From positions 67,091,741-67,155,740 of the forward strand of contig CM041465.1 of the NCBI GenBank assembly GCA_023213395.1: a DNA stretch of 64,000 bases, written 5' to 3'. Below, piece after piece: positions 34,436 through 46,290 of this stretch. How positions within the stretch are numbered: position 1 is the first letter of the stretch; the number at the start of each line of letters is the position of its first letter. Source of the stretch: Cycas panzhihuaensis. Lineage: Eukaryota; Cycadophyta. Under the pieces are notes generated by a model. That model searched no databases and had not been told where the DNA came from. It worked only from the letters and a program-made list of their open reading frames with translations. The position numbers and the translations under genes are program-made.

Positions 34436-35403
34436 GTATAAAAATGGCAGATTAAAGGTGATTAAGTACCTCTATTTTGATATTTTTGAAAATCAATAAA
34501 AATACATTAAAACATATAAAAAAATTATGTTATATTGAAGAGGATTGAGTCATCTTCCCAACGAAACTGATAGGACTAAATTCTGATGTAAAACAGAGAA
34601 GTTATAATGAAATTAACGACAAGTACTTTTATGGTAAAAAGTTTAAAAAATGCTGAAAACCACTAAAGTGCCACTTCCAGTGATTAAAATAATGATCAAA
34701 ATGAATTCTAAAAAATAAAATAAGAGGTGGGTAATGAAGTTTGTTGAAGATAGATAACTGTAGAATAGATTTGGGTAGAAAATATTTATCTAGTAATAAA
34801 ATATAATCAGTTCAAAAAGTGATTTTGTAAAAAGTTTAAAAAATGCTCAAAAAATGACTAATTGACTTTAAATCGATTGAAATGTGGTCAAATCAGCACC
34901 AAATTGGTCATATGACTAGTTGAAATCAATCTACGAAAAATTTCTGACGCAATAAAATTAGTTTTGCCTGAAATCGATGACTCATTGAGGAGTTATGGCA
35001 AAAATTTTCTAATAACCCTGTGTAAAGTATAAAAAAAAAAAACAGGGGGGGAAACGTTATTATAATTTATTGGCCCATTTCTATAATATACTACCATCAC
35101 GTGGAAGTCTTAAGATAACTGAGGTCTAAAGTCTAAACGAAGCTAGGGTTTTAAACCCTAGATTCTAAATTTTATACAACTTACTTTAATTTTTTAAAAC
35201 TTTATAACAATAAAAATAAAAAATAAAAGGAAAATGTCGCCATGCCTTCACCTTCATTGCAAAGTTGTTTCTAGAGTTGTTCGTTGCGCCTTCGCCATGG
35301 AGACGCTAACCTTCACTCTATTGTTTCACCATGGAGATGTCGCAGAGGGAGAACCACACTATTAAGGGGATGCCACGCGAGGAGCCGAGTATGAATAGAG
35401 GTA

Positions 35404-35480
35404 AGACACCTCTATAGCTCAGTGGTAAGGTGTCTGCAGGAGCAATGGCTGAGAAGATTCATAGAGTTTGAAGATCTAGC
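35404..35480 (+). repeat. tRNA/SINE-like fragment
   Basis: TAGCTCAGTGG at 35415-35425 fits the RNA polymerase III A box (tRNA D-arm). About 50 bp later GAGTTTGAAGATCT (35464-35477) is a weak B-box match. An 8-bp inverted repeat, AGACACCT and AGGTGTCT, brackets the A box. No full cloverleaf is possible. A tRNA-derived SINE remnant is likelier than a tRNA gene; coincidence is possible. Confidence 0.4.
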
Positions 35481-36678
35481 TCTGAAACTGATCTAATGCA
35501 AACAGAACCACAGGAGTCGAAGGTAAATAACGTGCAAGAAATGGCGGATCTGCGAAGACACCAATTGGCTGGCCTTGCCTTATAAGGGTTCGGGACTAAC
35601 TTTGTCACTTTTGGTGTGTATCGAATCCTATTTCTTAGGGTTTAGGAAGTCTGTTTGTTGAGGATCCCATGTCTAGTTTGCTAGAAAAGGTTTTATTCTA
35701 GTGATGTTATTTTTAACATGAGAATTTGATTGTTGTATCTGTTTCTAAAGGGATGAATTTTGTTACAAAGCTACAACTCGAATAAGAAGGCTCCAAGGCT
35801 AGAGAAAGTGTTTATGAAGGCAGAAAAGGTAATCATGAAGTGTTTGTCGCACTCTAAATAGCACATTTATTCATGCAATATGATTTGGTAATAAGACTAA
35901 ACATATATAGGATGGAGTTCCACAGTCATCAAAAAGCAGTGCAATGGAATTTGGATGGTTATCTGCAACTATTCTCTTGTGTTTATTACTCATACTTTCA
36001 TTGGTCAATTTATATTAAATGTGAAAAATCTACACCAAGGGCCTTGAGGAAAGACATTACAAGTTTTTTTTTTCCTTAATATATAGAAAAAAATATATTT
36101 CAATTAAAAAGAAAGGTGAGAACCCCAATCTCGTAGATGAAAAGAACCTTGAATGGAAAGGGTTCTTTGGATAGTATGGGAATATTTTCAAGGTGTTAGT
36201 TTATCGCTCTAGTTCCCACAATTCTTAACATTCTATAAGTGGTCCAACTTCAAGTGTATATATTACCCTTGTAATGATTTTCATTGTATTTAGGCTATAA
36301 ATGGCTATGTACTTGAAGGAAGACCATGGAGAGGATGCTTTAGTATGACAAGGTTTAAGCAATAGAGATGAAAACTTTGTACAGAACAAGGCCCTTTTGG
36401 AGTATTCAAAATTAAAGAAAGACTAAGAAGCAATAAAGCTACGCTCACTTGCTATCTGATTTTCACTGTTTACTGTAGAGTATAAAAACAATATGCCTTC
36501 TTTGGCCTATAAGATCGAATACCAATAAAAAATTTGAGAGTTCTGTTGTATTCCTTTTGTAAAGAATGAAATATTTCAAATATCATATATTTGTACAAGG
36601 AAAATATGAAAATAATGTTGAGTTTTTCATTGAAAATGAATAGTCTTCATGCAATATGTATACCATGAAAAAATATTT

Positions 36679-36680
<2 letters not shown>

Positions 36681-36712
<32 letters not shown>
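36681..36712. repeat. (TA)n microsatellite
   Basis: About 32 bp of TA dinucleotides. Confidence 0.9.
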
Positions 36713-36718
<6 letters not shown>

Positions 36719-36855
36719 GAAAACATGGAGAATGTTGAGTTTTTTTTGTTGATTCAATGGAGCACGAATGAAACATAAAATTTTAGATATATTAAAGAGA
36801 ATATTTGTATATATGTTTGTATCTAAAGTATTTTCAAATATGTTGCAACAAATAT

Positions 36856-36858
<3 letters not shown>

Positions 36859-36948
<90 letters not shown>
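36859..36948. repeat. (AT)n microsatellite
   Basis: About 90 bp of nearly perfect AT dinucleotide repeat, the longest in the window. Confidence 0.95.
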
Positions 36949-36950
<2 letters not shown>

Positions 36951-37029
36951 TTAAATCTAAGAATAAAATTTAAAAAACTTGGTAATGTAGTTGTAGATTA
37001 TTTCTTTAAACTTTTAAACGCATTCTCCA

Positions 37030-37790
37030 ATAGATAGATCTGTTGTATGTGCTTCAAAAATTACAGATATGAAAAAATGAACTTGAAAAATATAGTCAAA
37101 TATATGTTAAAAAATACAGATCTGAAATAAAATATAGTAGATTTGAACTAAATATTATAAATCTGCAATAAATATACCAGAAAATGTAAAAATAATTGCT
37201 AAAATAAGTAGATCTAAAATGAAATATAGCATATCACAACTAAATAAAGCAGAAAATGGTAAAATACTTAGTAAAATATGCAGATCTGAAAAAATATGTA
37301 GCAGATATGAAGAAAACTATAATAGATCTGAAAAATATATGGCAGATCTTGAAGAAAACTTGTAGTAAAAATTGCTTGCAACTAAAAACCTTCACAGATT
37401 TAAGAAAATATTATATAAGTAGACAAAAAATGCTTGAAAAATGATGAAATATATGATAAAATATATAAATTTGAAGAAATATAGCTCAAATCTGAGAAAA
37501 AACTTGAGTAAATATTGTATACAGCTGCAATCTTTCATAGATTTGAAAAATATTTGATAAATAGACAAAAATCAACTTGAAAATGTCAAATATTTAATAA
37601 AAAAAATGTAGATCTGAGAAAATATATCACAAATATGAAGAAAACTTGAATAATATATAGCTTGCTGCTAATCTCCTTCACAAATTTTCATAAATATTAG
37701 ATAAATAGGCAGAAATATTCTTGAAAATAGTCAAATATATGATAAGATGTGCAGATCTGAAAAAATATAACTCAGATCTAAAAAAACCTT
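37030..37790. repeat. AGATCT-rich leader zone of copy B
   Basis: About nine AGATCT palindromes plus decayed variants in the same position relative to the LTR as in copy A. This shows the zone is a family feature. Confidence 0.8.
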
Positions 37791-38033
37791 TGAAAAAATG
37801 TAGCTTGTAGCTGAAATCTTTCATAAATCTGCAAAAAATCTGAAGTATGTTATTATACCGTAAATATATCTTAATAATAAGTGAATCTGCAGAAAATAGA
37901 AGAAACTTGTTGAAAAAAAACTTGCAGAAAATAAATATAACCAGTATTCTGCTTGTGAGCAAATTTACCTCAAAATCTTCTTACTTCTTTGAAAATTTTC
38001 AACAGCCCAGTGATCATCTACTCTGCTACTATA

Positions 38034-38441
38034 TGTTGGAAATAATAAGACAGGAGAATAGTGTAGAACATATATAAAAATCACATAGATCAATATTACA
38101 TCATAGCATCATAGTTTCAACATGAAAGTACTTTGTATTCAATCCATATTTTAGTGAAGAGAGTTACAAATTTCTCAATAAAGGCAGTGTCTAAAGATAC
38201 CAGGATTGCACACCCATTAATATTTATAATTTTGAGGGAGGAGGGAAACTCCTCAACCCTTAAAATTTAAATTATAATAAAATAATACTAACTTAATTTA
38301 AAGTAAACGTAACTCAAATTAATATTAACTTACCTTAACGTACCTACATATGTTGAGTACCCACATGTATAAATTGAACATGATGAGGTGTGCTCCCCTG
38401 GTTGGAAGGTGGGAGTGGAGTGATGACAATTAACTCCAACA
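38034..38441 (-). repeat. 5' LTR of copy B (408 bp)
   Basis: Begins TGTTGGAAAT and ends CTCCAACA, aligned with 7062-7498. The primer site next to it is decayed: CTCTGCTACTAT replaces the CTCTGATACCAA of copy A. Confidence 0.85.
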
Positions 38442-38446
38442 ATTGT

Positions 38447-40253
38447 CAAGTTTCTCTAAGATTTTATATGTTTTTCCAACACTATTTAATATTTGATTGG
38501 GGATCTATTCCTATGAGAATCTATTAGTTCTACTATGAGGGATAGTATGCTATATATGTCATATCCCTTATTTAGTTCTCAAGCTTACTTTCTCATTCAT
38601 CAATTAAATTCAATCTTGTACAACTTTTACTAGTTTTCTTATGTTGTTCACCATCTCTACTAATACTTTTTTACCATCACTTCTATCATCCTTATGGCTT
38701 TAAGAACTTGATGGTAAATATTAGATAGAAATATCACGTCATTATGATGTAAATACTATTGATTTTAATCATCGTTGAGGTAATATTATTTGGATTTATT
38801 ACTAGTTAAGCTTAGTTAAATAAAGAAATATCCTAGTTCTTATTTTTAGCTTGTATCATTTCTGAAGTTGAATGATTTGATGGTATGTTTTACTTGTTAG
38901 AAATGCTTTAGTCCTCTTGTCTATGTGATCTTACCACTCTAATTCTTCTTTCTTCTAATTTTTAATAAGTTTAGACCTATAAAGGGTTGGCATATTGATT
39001 TCCAAACTCTTGAGACGAGGCATAATTGGATATTAGAAAAAATTATTAAGTAAGCTAGTTTTTTTTTTTGCTTACATGTAAAGGTCATTTTTATATTATA
39101 TACTAGTTGGAGATTATTCTATGTTATTTGTAGAATTGCACGTGAGAGATATTAAATTTTCGTTGATTATTACAACACTTATGTTTTGTTTTCACTATTA
39201 TTAAGCTCTATTCAACATGAGGAAGGATATCAAAAGAGTGAAACTATTTAATCACAAAGTCTATCACTAAGTATACATTTTTTTTCTTGATTTTGAAATT
39301 ATTTCGAAAGGTAAAACAAGAAAGTGGAAATAAACAAAATTATCTTTTGTTCTCTACTTACTTGCTTTGATTGCTTTTACTTATTGCACTTATACATATA
39401 AGAAAAGAAATATCTCCAACTTATAAGATTTGGTTTAGTGGGTCCTAGGTTTGAACTTATACTTGAATAATTACTCATCTCTTTACTCTTTTATATTCTA
39501 TTAAGTGGACTTAAACCGATAGAAAAAGAAATAATATAATAGGTAGTAAGATAATTATAAGTACAACTTAGGTATCTAGATCTCCTTTATCTCTTGTGCT
39601 CTTTGTTATTTTTACTTGTGTGTAAGTTGTATGATATATTTCTATAAATATAAAATGTATCCTTATTGTTGCATGTAAGCTTATTTTATTATTAAACTTA
39701 GAACTACTTCAGTTTCTTTATGTATACAAATATTTTTTTCATCTTATATTCACATTATTTCCTTAGTTTAGAATACAGTCACAAGTAGGCAAGGACTCAT
39801 TCTTACGAATTGGTTGAAAATTCCCACTCTTTAGAGTAGTCACCTTAGTTACCCTATCGTGATTAGCCTAAAGCCAATGAACCATTTTCTAGTAACCAAA
39901 CTAGGGAAGTTACCAAAATTTCCTATATAGATACCTTAGACCTACAACCTTTAATCAATAAATTTTGACATTTACATTCTAATGGAGATCCCTTTGCATA
40001 CTCAATCCAAGATATCTTTGATGTAGCAATGCCTTCCTCCTAAGTATGATTATCAACAAATGTATCCTACTCAAGAGGCTTATCCAAGTCATCAAGATTA
40101 TTCTGAGCATCAACCATATGAAGCTATTTTATATCGTCCTAAGGAACTTAATGACCTAAGATAGTTATAAGAGTTAATAAAATTATTAATTTTAATTATT
40201 AAAAGTTGGTTTTCATTATTATTATAGAATAAGTATTTTATTAGAAGTTGGTT
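38447..40253. other. intergenic DNA, no gene seen
   Basis: Strongly AT-rich with no coding similarity on either strand. It ends at the target-site duplication TTATT (40254-40258). Confidence 0.5.
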
Positions 40254-40258
40254 TTATT

Positions 40259-40900
40259 TGTTGAGAATACAAGGTCCCAACCCTTTAACTGCCACTAAGA
40301 TCTATTGCATTCTTGCAACTAGTTACAGAAATCGAAACTTAAAATTATAAGCAAGTTCTAAAATCAGATATTATACAATAACATGAAAATGAAAGCTAAA
40401 TATCATATATGCACCTGATATAACGTGGTAAAACCCTAGTAGTGTGCTAGGGAAACATCCACACAGGAAAGGTATCGATCTTTATTATTGTAAAATGGAG
40501 AAACAATACATCTCACTTACAGAGTGCTCTCAGGAACAACAACCAGCCGCCGCCCTTATCACAGTACATTACATTACATACAACATAATAAGAAAAAGCC
40601 TTAAAATGGGCTACATGAGAGGGACATCCAGGGCATGAATCTCAATCGTAGAATCTACGGTATTTGTATCGAATGACCCTGATTCTCTTTATATTTTAAT
40701 ATGCTTTACATGGCTAATTTTTCAGGTTAAGGGTTATCGCCCCTGAACCCCCTCCTAACGGGGGGCATTCCACCACCTGTACCTCCCAGCCAAGGGGGGA
40801 TCCCGCCCCCCTTGGAACCCCCGAGAAAGATTGGAAGGGGAAATCGTGCCAAAAACATGTCAAAATTTTAGCCCCATAATTATTATCACAATATCCAACA
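40259..40900 (-). repeat. 3' LTR of copia derivative (642 bp)
   Basis: Plus-strand edges TGTTGAGAAT and ATATCCAACA. Its inner ~240 bp match 42560-42781. It includes a C/G-run block at 40736-40832. Confidence 0.85.
40736..40832. repeat. C/G-run block in the LTR
   Basis: Runs such as GGGGGG, CCCCC and GGGGGG alternate, with arms able to pair (CCAAGGGGGG with CCCCCCTTGG). The other LTR copy (about 42630-42710) has the same layout. It stands out in an AT-rich window and could form a stable hairpin or G-quadruplex in RNA. Confidence 0.7.
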
Positions 40901-40912
40901 ATCTCCACCTTG
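40901..40912 (-). other. polypurine tract of copia derivative
   Basis: Minus-strand CAAGGTGGAGAT directly precedes the LTR start TGTTGGATATT. Confidence 0.85.
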
Positions 40913-40959
40913 ACAACAATTACCTGATACCTTTTCTAAACCCTTCATCATCTTTTCTG

Positions 40960-42550
40960 CAAGTCAAGAGAAGTCAAACACCATTTGAACTTCTCTAATG
41001 GTACTGGTTTTGTGAATAGAATCTTCTCAAGTGCCACTCCACCTGCTTCCACAACCTGTCTAACAAAATAGTACTTAAGAGAAATATGCTTTGTTCCATT
41101 GTGATAAGTTAGATTCTTGGTTAGGTAAATGGCACTTTGACTATCACAAAATACCTTTACATTTTCCTATCTCCTTCCAAGCTCAACCAATAGACCCTGT
41201 AACTAGATTACTTCTTTACAAACATGTGTTACAGCAACATATTCAGCTTCTATGGTTGACAGTGCAATTGTGCTCTACAATTTGGACATCCAACTAATTG
41301 GACCATTTACAAGAGTAAAAATATAACTTGAAGTAGATATTTGTTTGTCTAAATCTCCTGCAAAGTCTGAATCGACATATCCACAAACTTGATTACCTGT
41401 ACCTCCAAAGGTGATGCAGTAATCACTTATGCCTCTCAAATACCAAAGCACCCATTTCACTACAGCCCAATGTTTCTTTCCTGGATTTGCCATAAACCTA
41501 CTAACTACACTGACTGCATGTGAAATATTAGGTCTTGTACATACCATGGCATACATCAAACTTCCCTCAGACCGGCATAAGGCACATGAGATATATAAGC
41601 CTTTTCTTCTTCACTACTAGGACTTATATTCGAAGAAAGCTTGAAGTGGGAAGCTAGTAGGATACTCATTGGTTTTACATTTGCCATACCAAACCTGGTT
41701 AGCACCTTCTCCACATATTTCTGCTATGATAACCATAGCTTACCATTTTTCCTATCTCTGTGTATCTCCATGCCTAAGATTTGTTTTACAGCTCTTAGAT
41801 CCTTCATATCAAAAGTCCTAGCCAATTGAGCCTTCAGCTTATTGATTTCTTCCATGCTTTTGCTTGCAACCAGTATGTCATCAACATATAACACCAAGAT
41901 AATGAATAAGCCATTGTCCATAAATTTAAAGTAAACACAATGATCATACTCACTTCTTTTGAAATTTTGGCTCTCCATGAAGGCATCAAACTTCTTGTAC
42001 CACTGCTTGGGTGATTTCTTCAGGCCATACAATGATTTCCTGAGCCTGCAAACAAGTCTTTCCTGCCATCTTATAGAAACCCTTCTGGTTGATCCATATA
42101 GATCTCTTCATCTAAATCTCCATGTAGAAAATCTATTTTTACATCTAACGGCTCCAACTCCAAATTGAGAGAAGCTACCAATGCTAACAGCACTCGAATT
42201 GAAACAAGTTTGACAACTGGTGAAAAGATCTCATGAAAGTCAATACCTGCTTTCTGTGCAAAACTTTTAGCCACTAGTTTTGCCCTGTCAAGTGGATGAT
42301 TGACTCGTGTAGATCTTCTAAGTGCTGGTAGAGGAGTGTCCACATACTCCTGTGAATCTGCTACTGATTCATCTTCAGAAAGATCTTCATGCTCTTCTAA
42401 TTCTACAGATGGTTACATTTCAAACTTGACTTGTTGATGTTTAGCTTGCTGCTCCTATTTCATTTCAACTTCTCCATTGTCTGATTTTACAAAGGGAGAT
42501 TTATCAAATATGACATCTCTGTTAATGGTGATTTTGTTGGCAGTAAGATC
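40960..42550 (-). pseudogene. copia pol: integrase end, RT and RNase H
   Basis: Reading the minus strand from 42550: LWDLTANKITINRDVIFDK (integrase end), RRSTRVNHP, KAGIDFHEIFSPVVKLVSIR and LDVKIDFLHGDLDEEIYM (RT), MYGLKKSPKQWYKKFD, the catalytic LYVDDILVAS (about 41890), MKDLRAVKQILGMEI, then CTRPNISHAVSVVSRFM, VCGYVDSDFAGDLD (RNase H Asp) and, near 41000, LFTKPVPLEKFKW. Frames shift between pieces and stops occur. Catalytic RT residues remain, but no single open frame does. Confidence 0.92.
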
Positions 42551-42559
42551 CCACAACCA

Positions 42560-42781
42560 GTATCGAATGACCCTAATTCTCTTTACATTTTAATATGCTT
42601 TACATGGCTAATTTTTTAGGTTGGGGGCTATCACCCCCGAACCCCCTCTGATGGGGTGTTCCACCCCACCCCCGACCAAGGGGCTCCGTCCCTTGGAACC
42701 CCCCGAGAAAGATTAGGGGGGAAACCACGCCGAAAACATTCCAAAATTTTAGCCCCATAATTGTTGTCACAATATCCAACA
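42560..42781 (-). repeat. truncated 5' LTR of copia derivative (222 bp)
   Basis: Matches the inner part of 40259-40900 from TATCGAATGACCCT to AATATCCAACA. It joins integrase sequence directly at about 42559. Confidence 0.85.
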
Positions 42782-42786
42782 TTATT

Positions 42787-44511
42787 ATTAAGAAGTCAAT
42801 CTTTTTAGAGATAGTCAAATATGACACCTATAAATAGAAAATAATAATTCACTTGTAAATCACTTTTGGTAAGTTAATTCATTTGGGATCCTTTAACTAT
42901 TTAGCTCTCAAGAGCCTCTTTTCATCTTTCATGTTAACTTCCTTTGTGATAAAAGAAGTAAATCCAATTTAGGATCACTTGAAGAGGCATACACACATCT
43001 TATTTGGCATATCAAGGATCTACATTTTTTAGAGTATAAATGAAAGAATTTTTAAAAAATAATTTTGAATTTAAGTGAACCAAGAATATTAGAATTTCCT
43101 TGTAATATTTACAATTTTGCTCTAAACCTTATTGTGTAACCACTCGAAATTAGTTTTGACATCCTATTCATCTCTACTTTACCACCTAGTAATAACATGC
43201 ATAATGTATCCCATATTTCTTATCTTAAACTAAAATTTGGATAAATCAACATAGTGTAGATAGAATTTTTAATATTGGATGAAGAAGTGAAGTTGACCAT
43301 AAAACTTAAAGGCATTCTCTAGATTTGGACTAAGCAACTTTAACCTAAGGAGATTCAACAATATTTGATTAAATGGAAGATCTTGATAAGGATGAACCCA
43401 TATTGAAACCTGAATAATAGTATTAATAACATTCTCACATCCCCATGCTTTTAGGGAAATGTAAGTTCTCATCAGGTGGGACTTGTAGTATTTTTTTATT
43501 GACATCTTTTTAAGTTTGGCAAACTTCTTTTCTTTAGATTTTGGCTAACCTCCTATATAAAAAGTAAACTTCTATTGCTTTACCTATATATAGGGCATCT
43601 TGCTCCCATTTAGAATCAAAATTGAAAGATATTCAATCTATTATTTTTTAGCCCTAGTTGGAATCTATTTTGGGAGGACACCCAGCTTAGAAGATGCGAC
43701 GTTCTAAGCTATTTTGTATTTGTAATATTTTGACTCACTTATAAATAATACTATGCAAATATTATTGTTTATGTGATTAATATTTTTAGTGAATGTTTGA
43801 GATCTATTATTTTATTTGTCATAATATTATATGTTATATTTGACTATGCTTTACAAAATAATCTAGAATTTGTCTATTTCTATTAATTGGCTGTGAATCC
43901 CTACTAAAATTCCCACAAGTTATCTAAGATATTTATGATAATCAATATAAAGTGAGTTCCATGTATATGGTATACTTTCCACTCTTGATTATCAACGGAG
44001 GGTGATTTAGCTAAAAATTTAAAAATAATACTTAATTTCTAGTAGTTTCTCCTCCATATCAGCAAAGTGGGGAGACCATTTCATGACAATTCATATTTCA
44101 TTTCTTGTCATTGAACTCCCTCCTCTTTGTACTAGATGTGGATCTTAGCTTGCATTAGGTGTTAACCTCTAAAGTATCTATCTCCAAAATTCTTTACTTT
44201 TTATCATATTCAGCTACAAATTTGAGGCTGACAACTTTACCTTATTATGACCTCATATTAGGGGACTAGAGTGGGACAAGCCTTCTTTTATAGTTTAGCA
44301 ATTCAAATAATAGTACTGAACAACAAGACTTCATGAGTCATCAAATCATAATTTAAATAATAGTATTGAACAACAAGATAATTGAATTGCATTGATCGCT
44401 TTGAAAAGTATAGATCACTTTGAGAAAGTAAGGATCAATGTCGATCAACTAAAAAGATCTTGGACTGGTTAGATCTTGGAATATCTAATCCCCCAAGGTT
44501 AGGCCAAGTGT
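42787..44511. other. intergenic DNA, no supported gene
   Basis: AT-rich. A 78-codon minus-strand frame (43505-43269) contains VSIWVHPYQDLPFNQ, faintly like the 'PVWVRL..LP' phrase of plant LINE ORF1 (DUF4283), too weak to call. A short imperfect duplication, AATAATAGTACTGAACAACAAGA, lies around 44297-44383. Confidence 0.4.
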
Positions 44512-44600
44512 TGAAGAGCAATTTAACTCCACATGTTGGTAAAGTTTTATTTGAATACGATGTAAGGACTTTCAAATTAACGTGTTAACAATATGATATC
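44512..44600 (+). repeat. possible LTR end plus decayed primer site
   Basis: TGTTGAAGAGCAATTTAACT begins here and GTGTTAACA ends at about 44586. It is followed by ATATGATATCAGAAGCAGGA, which resembles a primer site TGGTATCAGAGCAGG with changes. No partner LTR was found. Confidence 0.35.
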
Positions 44601-45944
44601 AGAAGCAGGACTTCATGAGTTTTGTTTCAACATTATTTGAGTCATTTCATTTTTTTTATATAGATGCACTTACTAATTTAGTTCTTGAAAGTGAAGAATG
44701 GATGGATATTGCAATAAGGGTTGCCTGTGTTAACTTTGACAAGAGTACATATGTTTAACTTTTCATTTCTACACTCAAGAGGAAGAGTTGCTTTAACTAA
44801 TTTTACAATTATTTCAGTTATGACCACAATAATTGGTAGTGGAAAAAGGCTCTTAGTGGTAAGCGTATTAAAAGTTTTTAAGTTTTCAAAGAAATCCTTA
44901 TATTTATGCTAGATGAATTTAATGTATAAATCTTATTGTTGCCGTAGCCAGGTATCACACATACTTAAGGTTGGCACAAAATAATTGTGCTTGTTCCTTG
45001 CTAGGTTAGTTACAAGACCTCGTGGACAAGCCCTCATCACTCCTTTAATTGCAAAGGATGAGTATAATTTCCATTGAAAAAATCAAATGAATCTTATTAC
45101 AATGGTATGCATCTAAAAATAATATGTATTGCTATGTGTATATGAAAGTATAAAAAATACAATAATGTCCAATGTCTTAGAGGGCCTAACATCACAACAC
45201 TATTAACAATAGCAAATGTGGGTTGATAATTGCTAGAATTAGTGTTTAATAATTTGTATTAGGACATAATTTAGGGTTATAATTTAATGTTGTAATCCTA
45301 CTATATCCTATGGGTTATATATAGGCAATTCACACAAGTCAACATTTGGTGGTTGCAATGTTCACAATAGTTATAAAGTCTTGAATGTATAAGCAAGATG
45401 TATAAGATTACTTACTAGTTCAATGGGCAATCTTGAGTTGTGTTAATATCTATATCAGTATATTATACAACAATTTAGAGTTCTTGATGAATTACAAAGA
45501 AATTTTGACCATAGATCAATTCTACCTATGAAATATTATGTTGTAAGTTTATCATCGGCTCATCTTTTTCATATTTGATCTTAGAGCTAAGTTCTTGCTA
45601 TGGAAGAGTTAGTTTTATTATACCATAATTTTTTATAGAGCTAGAAATTTGGTAGAACATAGTTGTTGGAGTTTGTGAAGTTGTAGTGATAGTTTTTTTC
45701 AAATTCAAAAGATTTAGAACTTTGTTAAAGAAAGAACTTGCTAGAGGATTTTTGAAATGCCAATGGAATTGCAAATTCTAAGGTATCATATTTGAAAGGT
45801 TATTTAAGTTAGTTATACTATGATTTTTAAAAAATAAAAAAATAAGAAAAAAATGTGTAAAGTTTGTGTCAATTAAAAAAATCTATTAAAGAGATTTATT
45901 AAACTATTTTGGAACAATAAAATGTTGGAAAAAGATTTTATGAA

Positions 45945-46290
45945 GTGATCCTAGATCAGATGCACTTCTTAAAAAACAAAAGAAAACTAAAATAAAATTT
46001 GAATAAACAAAATTTCCCTAAGCACCAGGTGCTAAAATAAATTAGGATTAACCCAAAAGAATAAGATTTACAAAATGATTTATGGGTGTTCCTTATTTAT
46101 AGGTTCCAATATGGCTCCCTACTAAAGAAATAACTTCAATAATAATATTACTAATAAAAGTTTGGCTTCATATTAATTTAAAAATATAAACTCTATAATA
46201 ATAATAACAAAACCATCTTATATAATACCAACTTCTCCTAAATAGATTATGATCACTATAATCCATCCCTCCTTCAAGGAATACTTCACC
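45945..46290 (-). repeat. diverged dispersed repeat, copy 1
   Basis: Shares order and wording with 48540-48835: AGAAAACTAAAATAAAATTTG, CAAAATTTCCCTAA, and ATAATAATA runs before ACCAACTTCTCCTAA. On the minus strand its right edge follows AAGGAGGGATGG, a plausible polypurine tract, suggesting a Ty3/gypsy LTR. Confidence 0.5.

Larger units (their letters stand above)
33669..38441 (-). mobile_element. LTR element copy B, 3'-truncated relative of copy A
   Basis: Segments near 34100-34300 and 34480-35000 align with copy A at about 2570-2760 and 2920-3470. The AGATCT-rich zone and the LTR also correspond. It has no gag-like remnant and no 3' LTR, so its 3' end is missing beyond about 33669. Its middle (35240-36650) differs from that of copy A, which holds the SDR/PPR pieces. 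No pol is seen. Confidence 0.75.
40259..42781 (-). mobile_element. Ty1/copia deletion derivative
   Basis: TTATT at 40254-40258 and 42782-42786 is the target-site duplication (AT-rich, so somewhat weak evidence alone). Minus-strand order: 222-bp remnant of the 5' LTR, directly the end of integrase, RT, RNase H, polypurine tract, full 3' LTR (642 bp). The rest of the 5' LTR, the primer site, gag, protease and most of integrase are gone. Confidence 0.88.

Noticed and set aside
35411-35480. tRNA gene
   Set aside because: An A-box match exists, but acceptor and T arms cannot form; kept only as a SINE-like fragment.
35460-36480. possible captured gene fragments in copy B
   Set aside because: Some coding-like phrases exist (for example around 35500-35580), but none matches a family I can name.
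43269-43505. possible LINE ORF1 (DUF4283) fragment
   Set aside because: Only one short phrase resembles the family, and no endonuclease or LINE RT is nearby.
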